The position numbers were made by a program, and so were the translations under genes. Shown piece after piece: positions 55,346 through 64,000 of a stretch of DNA of 64,000 bases (its first letter is position 1; each line of letters starts with the position of its first letter). Origin of the DNA: Toxorhynchites rutilus septentrionalis (taxonomy: Eukaryota > Arthropoda > Insecta > Diptera > Culicidae); NCBI RefSeq assembly GCF_029784135.1, contig NC_073746.1, positions 96,087,709-96,151,708 on the forward strand, given 5' to 3'. Under the pieces are notes generated by a model, which saw only the letters and a program-made list of their open reading frames with translations, was not told the DNA's origin and made no database searches.

Positions 55346-56328
55346 ATGGAGCTAATTCGTGAGTACGATAGCACTAGTGATAGTGAATCTGAAGAAGCGG
55401 CGGTCCGTGAAGCACCTGTTGAGATCCGAAAAAAGCCACTTTGCAAGCGCCAGGAAGCTCATCAACAGTATGTAGAGCGTAGAAGACTACCACGGGGCGT
55501 AATAGCTGTTGACTGTTTCTGTGATTTGAAGCGCTCTTCACACATTTCAAAAAGTAGAAGAATTGAAATCAATGAATTTTATTGGAACATATCTTTGGAT
55601 AAGAAAAGTTCGTTCATACTGGAACACAACTCTCGTCAGGATATAAAACGTAGACGTGTTGAACGTGGTTCTGGTTTCAAGCGGACGTATACGTATGCTT
55701 ATAGACTGACCGACGAAAGTGATTCTGTTTATCCAGTATGCTTAACATTCTTTCTAAACACATTAGAATATCAATCGAACAGCAAGTAAGTTACAGAATA
55801 CATTTATTATTTGTAACTAAAATTGTCAATATTCCATAATGTGTAATTTATTCTAGCAATTTAATATATAGAACACATGAATCAACCAACAAGGTGCTGC
55901 CTGTGAATAATTACAATTCAAGGAAGGTTCCATTGAACCCTCTTGCACAAGCTGTACATCAAGATATACTGTCCTACAATCCAACCATTTCACACTACAG
56001 AAGAGAGCACGCGCCGGATGTCCGTTACTTACCGTCGGATCTAACGTGTAAGAAATTGCATGAATAATTCATGGTCCGACGTGAAGATAAGTCTCTAAAA
56101 GGATGCAGTTATTCTTATTACAATAGGATACTATCGGATATGAAAATTCACTTCACCAAACTTGGTCATGAACTCTGTGAAAAGTGTCGTGTGGCAGAGA
56201 TTCATATGAAAACGACTGGTCATCGGAAGCAGAACCACGAAGGGATTGAGTTTCGCAACCAAGTTTCAATGGCCAACGACAAATATGATGAGAATGAAAA
56301 TCATCTTGAGCGGGAGATTTATAAATAG
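55346..56328 (+). pseudogene. Two-exon gene of the TIR element, arthropod transposase-like family, one stop
   Basis: I do not know a name for the family. Exon 1 (55346-55785) encodes an acidic N-terminus (STSDSESEEA), a basic region and RLTDESDSVYPVCLTFFLNTL. A 71-nt intron (55786-55856, GTAAGT...TTCTAG) keeps the frame exactly. Exon 2 reads QDILSYNPTISHYRREHAPD, then LPSDLTCKKLHE, a TAA at 56065, then YYNRILSDMKIHFTKLGHELCEKC with a CxxC-type metal site, ending at 56326-56328. Segments like SHYRREHAP...YLPSDLT and FTKLG.E.CE.C recur in uncharacterised arthropod proteins, as far as I recall. The catalytic C-terminal half seems missing. About 300 residues remain. Confidence 0.6.
55786..55856 (+). 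other. 71-nt spliceosomal intron
   Basis: Donor AA|GTAAGT, acceptor TTTATTCTAG|CAAT. Removal joins ...EYQSN to NNLIYRTHES without a frame change; both exons carry conserved-looking sequence. Confidence 0.75.
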
Positions 56329-56805
56329 AGATTCTAAATGCGTGGTTTGCAGTTCTAATAGAAGATGATTATTATAAATATAGTACTGCGTGGAGATGGA
56401 CTGTTTTTTATTAAAACATTTGGCTTAACCTTTTCAAAAATGTGGTTTCTTACAAGAAAGAAGACATGTGACTCTTATTATGCTGAACGTCCATCGCGGA
56501 ATATGTTGTTGGGTGAAATTTACTGTCCTAGCTCGTTTATTCTATGCCATCAAATCAGATAAAAAATCTCATCGCATCACAATCAGCTTGATTTCATCAT
56601 AGTGAAAATTGGCGCTTGCGCCACCTCACAGTGGAAATGGCGCTTACGCCACTTCGTTTTCAAGCGGGGTCATTTTTCCACATTTCTGCAAAATTTCGCA
56701 GTTTATTGAAAGTATTTGGTATTCTTTATCGATCTATAACGAAAAACGAAAAACGTCAACTTTGGCGCTTGCGTCAGTATGCGAGATTACGGCAGTTTTG
56801 TACTC

Positions 56806-57711
56806 GCTTGTCGTTGTGCAGACCGGAATATGTTTGGAATGAAACCACAGTTGTGAGTGAGCGGATATCATTCATGCCTAATGCTGATTTCAAACACATA
56901 TACACACACAGCTCGATATAAGAAGAGGAAGCCCTCTGTATCAAAGTGTGCTGCGACAAAAAAGATTTTTTTGCTAGTGCGGATATGGAAGAGTATCCAG
57001 AATTTTGGAATATAGATATACACTGCATTTATTTAGATACAACATATATTTCATGGAAGTATGCTTTCAAATCCCTGTGGGAAAACCTTACTGTTGCATG
57101 TTGTGGAGTTCGATTCCACCTCAAGCGTGAAGGAAGGAAGGTATTGTATTATAGAGACTTTAAACTTTTTCAGTTCATTCGTCTCTAGCCTTGAGAAAGG
57201 CCCTTTGAAAACTCTACTCTACTCTACTCCAGCGCTACCACCTCCACCCTCTTGCCTTGAGAAAGGCACTCGATCCCTCGTCGTCCAGCTCGTCCAGCAA
57301 CGATGTTGTCCAGTCGGTGTCCACACAAAGAATGATGAATGGTTTGGACGAGAATGATGGTCAAGCGCGATGTAGGAGCAATAGTGTTTATAGTTTGCGA
57401 TCGTTATCTTAGTGGGAATGAAAAATTCTGATGCGGTTTGGCAGCGCTATTCAATCGCAAATGGGATATATTAGAATATTATATATCCAATATGTAAATC
57501 TACAGTCTGGTAGCGATATCCATATTATTATCTATCAGTTTACCAGGCCAGGCCTACCACTTTGAAATTGTTCGAATTTCAAATGAAAATTTTTACTACT
57601 GAAGTAGTAACAATAAAAAATAAAAAATTAAAATGTTATTTTTAGAACTTCGATGCATTCTAAAATAATATTCGAAGTGGTGAACAAGTGGATTGCATAA
57701 TATAATTGCGT
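56806..57711. other. Gene-free stretch
   Basis: 56941-57185 is an open frame without recognised domains. 57189-57260 has two GCCTTGAGAAAGGC-type palindromes about 67 bp apart and CTACT repeats. The rest is AT-rich. Confidence 0.4.
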
Positions 57712-57765
57712 AGTTCTTCGTCGAACATGTGGTCGTGTCCTAGATACAACCCCTTACAATTTTCA
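57712..57765 (+). repeat. Right-terminal motif of a palindrome-ended repeat (solo)
   Basis: GTAGTTCTTCGTCGAACATGTGG followed by GGTCGTGTCctaGATACAACC matches the ends at 13268-13318 and 52312-52362 and the inverse at 36539-36572. No partner left end lies nearby upstream in the window. Confidence 0.6.
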
Positions 57766-60508
57766 TAGAACGGGTGATTTGGTTTGGGGGAACTATTTAC
57801 TTCATTACCCAGCCAGGCCTTTTAACAACTGATATTCATCCAGAACTACGCTGACAATAATCCCATAAAATTCACTCGTGCCATACGTCTGGAATTTAGT
57901 AGAAATCTTGGTAGTAGCCCCACTTCTAGAAAATAACGCTTCCGCTGCACCTGATGTAACCATCCAATTTCGTCACAATTTACACTGTTAGCCTAGTGAA
58001 TGTGATGATGAAAATACAACTTATGACCACTTATTTTATAATGCCCAAACTTACAAATCTGCTTCTACTAAATTTACGGCCACTAATTTCCAATGAGATC
58101 CAATGTACACGAAATTCGTCAGGTGGTTGAAAGAGAAAAAAAATCTTCGATCAAAAAGAACGGAAAGATCGAAAAGAAAAGATTGATTTTCGCGATTTTT
58201 TGGAGAACAAAAAATCGATCCAAAAATTCGGAAATCGGAGAGGAAAAGACCGATTTTCTAAATATCGATCCAAGATCGCCCAATCCTAGTCTAGACAAGC
58301 AACGATTGAGGTCCTGGAGGTAATGTCGCATGCGTCGTTTTTCAGGTACCAGACTAAAGTCAGCATTTGTATGCAATCAACATCGAAAAGTAAATGGTGG
58401 GTACCAGTTAGGCACCAATCAGAATAGGTTAAACATGCGCATGATAGTGCGTTTTAATTTTAAATGTTCTAGTATTGTGGTATTGATATTATGAATGGTT
58501 AATTGCCCATGAAGTTGAATGTGAACCAATCTTATCCAATTCGGTGGGCTAGTGATTAACAGCTTTTTTATGGCTCGATCCATTTCTGCCCCCATTTAAA
58601 GCACAATAGTAGTCCACTTTCCTTGTTTAATTAATACACAAACAGCATAAACCCACAGAAAAACATTAGCAAATACGCATTTGACTGCCGAGCGAACAAA
58701 AATTTCCATCCACCCATTTTCAGTTTCTAATTCCCCTCACTCCACCCAACCAACGCTCGACGCTCGTTTGTTTAGACAGAAAATTAATGGCCATCTCGGC
58801 ACGGAAATCAATTCCGCGTCGTTCATCACAACTCATTTTCGGCTGCTTGTTATACCGCCCGAAAATAGCCACGCTAAATCGTTTTTAATACTTATCGAAC
58901 CAATCGAAAAGCCATTTAACAACGCTACCTACCACTGCTGCCGCGGCTGCCACCCACCCACTCTTTAAGTGGCGAACGGAACGGCGGGCGCAGCTTGTGA
59001 AAACCAAACTAACCGATCGAACAATAGGGAGGCAGGGATTCGTCATTCCCACTCTCTTGGGTAGGTGCGTGTAATTGCTCCCAGAGTGGCAATAAAACGC
59101 ACCAATAACTGCGCACACTATCATTCATTCGCCCGCGATGTCTCACCGCGCCTCTCCACGACCCACGTCCCGCGGAGAGCTATTGGTGCTACCGGCCAGA
59201 AAAGCAAATTCAGTGGCGTTCGGAGGGCTTGTACTGGAAGGCCCAAACGGGCCGAGAGAAACGTAATTTATAGGCTTTCAATTTCCTTCATTGATGTTGT
59301 TGGTGCTGCTTCTGCTTCTGCCCAGCAACCTCGAAATTATTCAATCAACGGGACTCGATTAAATCAAAATATATTGACCATGAATCGATTGGCACGGGAG
59401 GCGGCGCGGGGACACACGTGAGCTCGCGTATTGACCGGTTCAATGGCAAAGCGAGTTTTTCCTGAATTTTTTTTTCGTCGCTGGATCGTCGCATTAAACG
59501 CAACCAAAATGAACATCATTGCGAGGTGGCTGGAAACGAGCGCTGAGGAATTTCACCACAAACAGGAAAGAAAAACAGATACCGGAGAGCAGAAATTAAG
59601 ATGCAGAAACTGCAGCATGAATCGAACGAATCGTCAGCAGATGGCAATCGTGAAACGGTGAAGTGGAGTGGCCGAACGAACAAGAAGACAAATTAACATG
59701 AAAATGGATTTACCTTTTACTCCGTTTTAATGAATGAACGGAAATATTAAAGTTACAAGAAAAAAAAAACGACTGAACAACAAAGAAACAAAGAAGACGA
59801 TGCGAAACAAATTCCCGAGCGTGATGGAACGCACAAAAGATGAGAAGGATTTTCAGAGACCATGCACCGCCTGTGGCTGGGGCGGTTTTGGATGGTATGG
59901 TGAGGACGGGGAAAGCGAGGTGGACAGCCAATTTAATGACCAGACATTTGTTACGTTCGATAAATAATAATAAAGGGGAAAAAATCGACGCGGATCACAT
60001 GAAACTGGAAACTGATACCCGAGAGCGGGTCCGGTGAGGAGCGGTCGCGGGTGTGGTTTGTCTGCGAAACTGCTGTGCTGTGTGATGGACACTATCACGC
60101 ACTGAACGCGCTACGATGTTGCATGAGAAGTGTTAAGGTGTTTATTTTAGATACGACCGACCGCTGGTTATGAAATATCCTAACCGTCCGCTTCTTTGTT
60201 GAATGACGACCCGAAGGTACAGGTTCGTTAATTGGCTACAAAGCGATCACCTGCCTGTGTTACCACGGTTCAACTAATTATGTCACGTTATGGGGTATCG
60301 GAAATTCCGGGCGTGAATAATGTTATCACGAAAATTAAAATCAAATGGCGATTTGTCACGAAACACATAGCGCTGACAGGCGACCATCGACTGCTTCTGG
60401 AAATGGGAAACAAAAATGCGGACGGATCGTTTTGGAAAACCTTGTTTCGGATTAAAAAGTTGATTCAATGGGGGGATACCTTATAATAGTATTTATCACG
60501 TAAGCTAA
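57766..60508. other. Gene-free stretch, GC-richer island at 58.6-60.4 kb
   Basis: 58130-58280 holds repeated GATCGAAAA/GATCCAA motifs. 58600-60400 is not repeated in the window and has many TAAT and homeodomain-like motifs, CA/GA-rich purine stretches and no credible open frame. It resembles conserved non-coding host DNA, which cannot be shown from sequence alone. Confidence 0.45.
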
Positions 60509-60772
60509 TAGGAGTACCGGAAAGTTTCTTCATTTTTTTCTCAAAAATTAATGCTTTATTCTGCAAAAATGGTTACAAATTTAATATTCAAAGTATTGCC
60601 CATCGCTAGTCACAACTTTTGCCCATCTTTCTGGCAACTCAGGGATCCCTTGCGGAAATAATCGGCCGGTTTGTCGGCTAACCACGAATATATCCAATTT
60701 TTGACTTCATCTAAATTGGAGAAGTGCTGGTCAACCAGACCATGTTGCATCGATCGAAAAAGCGTTTCCAAG

Positions 60773-62645
60773 CAGCGATGCCAATGTTCCAGTTTAAACT
60801 GGATTCTTCCAGTTTTTTTTCCTCGATCCAGTTATACAGTTAAACCCTGACATCTTCCAGTTTTTTAAAATATTGTCCAGTGTTTTTTCATATGGTTGCT
60901 TCATTTACCTAGTTTTTGTAAAATATATTCATTATGTATAAACATTATCCCTCCCTCACCCTTCCTATTCCTTGGCCAGTTTTGTTTTTTGACACTTTTC
61001 GTTCGATCGATCCAAAGTGTATCCTGTCCTTTCTTACGCACTCTCAGTGTTATTTTTCTCCTGCTTAAACATCCGAAAATTCATAAGGTTAGCGCGCAGT
61101 GCGTGTGGTTCCTTACCAAGCAGCAACGTGCTACAATATCTTTGAGTTTATATAAATATTAGATGTTCTAGGTCCTCCAAAACATTCTGAAGTTCAGACC
61201 AATTGATATACAATGTCCATAACAGACAAAAAAAGAATACCCAAAAATGGTTCATAGAGCCCGCGTGCTGTGCTGGCTTTGAGTTTATATAACGTCTTAA
61301 CATCAGACGTGATAGGGCCTCCAAATCATTCTAAAGCTCAGAAGATCATAGTGTCAATGTGCTCCATGTTTTTAATTGATATGAATAAGAAAACCAAGTA
61401 ATCTTCCTTCCGTTTACATCCGTTTACATCAATCGACCATTTGACGAAATGAAAATCCGAGAATCTCATGTGTTGCAACATACGGGAAAGATTATTTTTA
61501 GGTAACCTGAAAAGGAAAACCTGTACAATTAATTGGATCGGCTATACATTCTATTCTTCATCGCATCTTTTCCCACCGAAATCCAAACGCAACGATGGAA
61601 AATTAATTGTGGGAAACCTGAGAAGGTAACTGAGAGAACTTCTCGAAAATCAATCATCCCGGTGTTATTCATAGCGTATACACTTTATAGAACTCCATTC
61701 GCGACGGCGGAGAATTATTATTAGGAAACCTGTAAAGATAGCCAGAAGAACTCTAAAACTAATCGAACCGGCGATATATCGAACTCTAATCTGGAAGGGG
61801 AGACTTATCTTTTGGAAACCTGAGAATCCGAGAGAACTCCTCTAGAAACCTGAAGATATTATGCATCGCGCGTACGCTTTATAGGCATCTCATCGGGACG
61901 GAGGAGAGTTCTTTTGATAACCTGAGAACTCCTCTAAATCCAATATTTCCGGCAATATGTTTCGTTATCAATCGCGCGTACTCTGCATCGAACTTCAATC
62001 GCAACGGTGGAGAGTTATCTTTCTCTAGGTAGTAGTCACGAATAGTAACTTACAACCGTTCTCCTTATGGACTTTGGGATGTTCTTTTTCGGACTTGCTA
62101 CTATAGAGATCCGTCATTCGCAGGTGAAGTTTTTTATTTCATATTCTTCGTGAGTGCGAAGAAGATAGCTACGAAGATGGTCAAAAACACTACAGAAATG
62201 TAAAACTTCGAAAAGGAACAGGACAGAAAATTCAGGTTAGGTTTGATGCAGTAATCTGTAACCAGAAATCGTGTACGTCAATTAATCCCATTGTCGAGCA
62301 AAAAAAACGAGATTTTTCAAGTTTTATTCATATAAAACCATATTTTTTAGAGGTTTTAGAAGAAAAGATCCTCAAATGTTGTTTCACAGTAATGTTCGAG
62401 TGGTGGAAAACGTTATTCTGATCTACTCGAATTGTTAATTCATGGTTTATTTCGCTATTTTATGATCTACTATACGCTTTGAAGGGAATAGTATTTCTCG
62501 GACATTGGAATAATTATAAAAAAACTATGGTAGATACATCAAAGCTGAAGTTCTTAAAGTAAAACGATTTCACGGGATCTAATTTTCTTCCAGTTTTTTC
62601 AAGAGCAATCTTCCAGTTTTTTGAAAAATATTATTGGCAACCCTG
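60773..62645. mobile_element. hAT-like non-autonomous element inside the mariner
   Basis: Ends CAGCGATGCCAAT and (inverted) CAGGGTTGCCAAT follow the hAT pattern. Flanks TTTCCAAG and TTCACAAG fit an 8-bp target duplication with two changes. CCAGTTTTTT and TTCCAGTTT motifs crowd both subterminal regions. No transposase frame is seen. Confidence 0.65.
61480..62035. repeat. Degenerate tandem repeat, about 110-120-bp period
   Basis: Four to five units share, in order, GGAAACCTGAGAA, GAGAACTCCTC, CCGGCAATAT, GCGCGTAC...CTTTATA and CGxGACGGxGGAGAGTTxT. It lies inside the hAT-like element and is unrelated to the 110-bp array at 53.3 kb. Confidence 0.65.
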
Positions 62646-63711
62646 TTCACAAGTATGTTTTGTGGCCGTTTTCCCCCAGTGCACGGCTCAAACGCATCAT
62701 TTGTCGTCGGTAGAGGTTCCCCGTAATGGTTTCATTCGGTTTTAGCAGTTCATAGTACACCACACCCAGCTGGTCCCACCAAATAGACAGCATAACCTTC
62801 TGGCCGCGAATATTCCGCGCGGTCGTCGATGTTGATGCATGGCCGGGGTATCCATACGTTGCCCGACGTTTAAGACTTTTCATCGCCAGTAACGATTCGA
62901 TGCAAAAAAAAACCTTTCTTTTATACCGTTGGAGCAGTTGTTCGCACGTGAAAAAACGGCGTTCGACGTCTCGTGGCTTCAATTCATACGGCACCCATTG
63001 TCCTATCTTTGGGTCATTCCCATTGCTTTTAAACGATCGGACATGTTTTGCTGAGCTACTCCAAGTGTATCTGCAAGTTCTTGTTTCGTTTATGACGGAT
63101 CTTGATCGAGTAAAACCTCCAATTCTTCATCTTCAAACTTTTTTGGCGGTCCGGAACTTTCTTCGTCTTCCAAGTCAAAATTACTACTTTTAAACCGTGC
63201 AAACCACGTCTGATAGGTTCGCTCAGTTGGAGCACGGTCACCATAAACTTCCACGAAGATATGTTGGCTTTCCGCAGCTTTTTTTCTTCATATTGAAGTA
63301 ATGAAGTAACACTCCCCGCAAAAACACTCTCGTTGGTACGAAAGTCGACATATTCGAAGTGGCAAAAAACTATGTTGTATATGCTTCAACTTTTTGATAT
63401 ATACTGAAAAAGACGCGCAATGACAGTAGCTTTCCAACGAATGTCTGGAAATTTGATTCACTGGAATAATAATCAAGTTACGCCGTTTATTGTAAAACCG
63501 AAGAAACTTACCGGTACACCTAATATATTGAAAAAAATTGGAAACAACATATTTTTACAAATTCTGAATGAAAATTATATGAATACTCCATACTACTACT
63601 GAAAGGTAGAGATGTGCCATCCGCTCATGAGCCGTTCATTCGAATCGCTTCATCGTAGTGAGCGGATTCGGATCGGCTCGCAATCAAAACAACGCAGCTC
63701 ATCAGCTCATT

Positions 63712-63858
63712 ACGGAGCTGGAGAGCTGATGAGCTGCTGAGCTGTTGAGCTGATGAGCTGCTGAGCTGTTGAGCTGATGATCTGCTGAGCTGTTGAGCTG
63801 ATGAGCTGCTGAGCTGTTGAGCTGATGAGCTGCTGAGCTGTTGAGCTGGAGAGCTGCA
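63712..63858. repeat. Minisatellite, 24-bp unit made of three 8-mers
   Basis: GAGCTGAT-GAGCTGCT-GAGCTGTT repeated about five times, with GAGCTGGA variants at the edges. All units are GAGCTGNN. A flanking CAGCTCATCAGCTCATTACGGAGCTGGAGAGC makes the left edge partly palindromic. Confidence 0.92.
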
Positions 63859-63976
63859 TAGCTGTGGAGCGCAAAAGCAGCAGAGAGTGTGAATTTTCAG
63901 AATTTTTCGTCTCCCGCGCTTTATGATATGACGTCAGTTTGTTTTCGTGTGTCCCTCTTCGTTCTTTAGCATTAGC

Positions 63977-64000
63977 AGAGATGCCAGAGAGGAAAAAGGT
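63977..64000 (+). mobile_element. Possible hAT-type terminus at the window edge
   Basis: CAGAGATGCCAGAGAGG has the CAGNGNTGCCA form of the element end at 60773. The other end lies outside the window. Confidence 0.25.

Larger units (their letters stand above)
54979..56795 (+). mobile_element. TIR DNA transposon of unrecognised family with an intron-containing gene
   Basis: 1.82 kb. Inverted ends of about 32 bp, CTGCCGTAAT, nine variable bases, then TGACGCAAGCGCC, at 54979-55010 and (inverted) 56764-56795, with equal spacing. TTTT flanks both sides (possible 4-bp target duplication). GGCGCTTGCGCCA-type palindromes recur at 56610, 56639 and 56764. The element splits a 110-bp-family unit. It encodes one gene on the plus strand. 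Confidence 0.7.
60581..63290 (-). pseudogene. mariner transposase remnant
   Basis: Several frames give parts in mariner order: helix-turn-helix region (about 63060-63220, ...QELADTLGVAQQNMSDRL), then VPYELKPRDVERRFFTCEQLLQRYKRK (62920-63000), the first catalytic Asp in IVTGDEK (about 62875-62900), WWDQLGVVYYELLKPNETITG (62740-62800) and SRALGENGHKTYL at 62654. Beyond the hAT-like insert LFRSMQHGLVDQH and RWAKVVTSDGQYFEY finish at 60581. The segment with the other two catalytic Asp residues is deleted. A frameshift lies at an A8 run (62901-62908). Confidence 0.8.
60511..63520 (-). mobile_element. mariner (MLE) transposon, split by an hAT-like element
   Basis: Inverted ends GGAGTACCGGAAAGTTTCTTC (left) and GGTGTACCGGTAAGTTTCTTC (right, inverted), each flanked by TA (60509-60510, 63521-63522). 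The body is about 1.14 kb once the 1873-bp insert at 60773-62645 is removed. The transposase is on the minus strand and decayed. Confidence 0.85.

Noticed and set aside
56941..57185. Downstream exon of the TIR-element gene
   Set aside because: It lies outside the right inverted end at 56795 and no splice site links it; the translation has no recognised motif.
57189..57260. GCCTTGAGAAAGGC palindromes as a terminator or insulator
   Set aside because: Only two copies and no supporting context; left as an unexplained motif.

Overview
This is eukaryotic, AT-rich DNA from an insect, most likely a culicine mosquito (probably Aedes). The reasons are a mosquito-type DD37E mariner, I-, Jockey- and CR1-type LINEs with RNase H or zinc-knuckle ORFs, tRNA-headed SINEs of Feilai type, and very dense nested repeats. 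I see no exon of a host protein-coding gene. The window looks like an intron or intergenic stretch built almost entirely of layered transposable elements, separated by a few single-copy-looking, GC-richer islands (about 5.7-7.8, 27.7-29.2, 49.2-50.1 and 58.6-60.4 kb).

Layout. 1-98 is the end of a repeat that recurs at 49.07 kb. 0.56-0.73 kb is a short SINE-like element. 2.3-5.06 kb is a (-) DINE/mini-me-like element carrying a large foldback insertion; a copy without the foldback lies at 14.0-14.6 kb. 8.4-13.3 kb is a 'type 2' palindrome-ended repeat split by a 'type 1' repeat (9.1-12.4 kb) that contains broken histone H3 pieces and a perfect 140-bp inverted repeat. 15.2-26.0 kb is a degraded CR1-like LINE split by a complete I-clade LINE (16873-22898) with both ORFs open and an 11-bp target duplication. 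29.4-31.7 kb holds SINEs inside another repeat. 31990-34423 is a pogo/Tigger-like element. 36.5-49.2 kb is a nest: a type 3 repeat framing a type 1 repeat (H3 pseudogene, DD37E mariner, Jockey A with a SINE inside it), a Jockey ORF1 fragment, and Jockey B. 51.2-52.4 kb is an uninterrupted type 2 repeat, followed by a SINE that carries a 3' transduction. 53.0-54.2 kb is a further type 1 repeat with a 110-bp tandem array. 54979-56795 is a terminal-inverted-repeat element carrying an intron-containing gene. 60511-63520 is a mariner split by an hAT-like element. A 24-bp minisatellite closes the window.

Most notable points. (1) Both Jockey insertions lie exactly at the initiator of a TATA promoter, 33-34 nt downstream of the TATA box and in the promoter's own orientation. 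(2) A repeat family carries a dead histone H3 gene, with core promoter and histone 3' stem-loop still visible, and two copies share the same inactivating lesions, so it spread after dying. (3) The TIR element at 55 kb encodes a protein family I cannot name, with a 71-nt intron supported by the reading frame. (4) A SINE shows two poly(A) tracts inside one target duplication. All five LINE bodies and all three Tc1/mariner transposases lie on the minus strand. Nothing here could be searched against databases; family names are by recognition.
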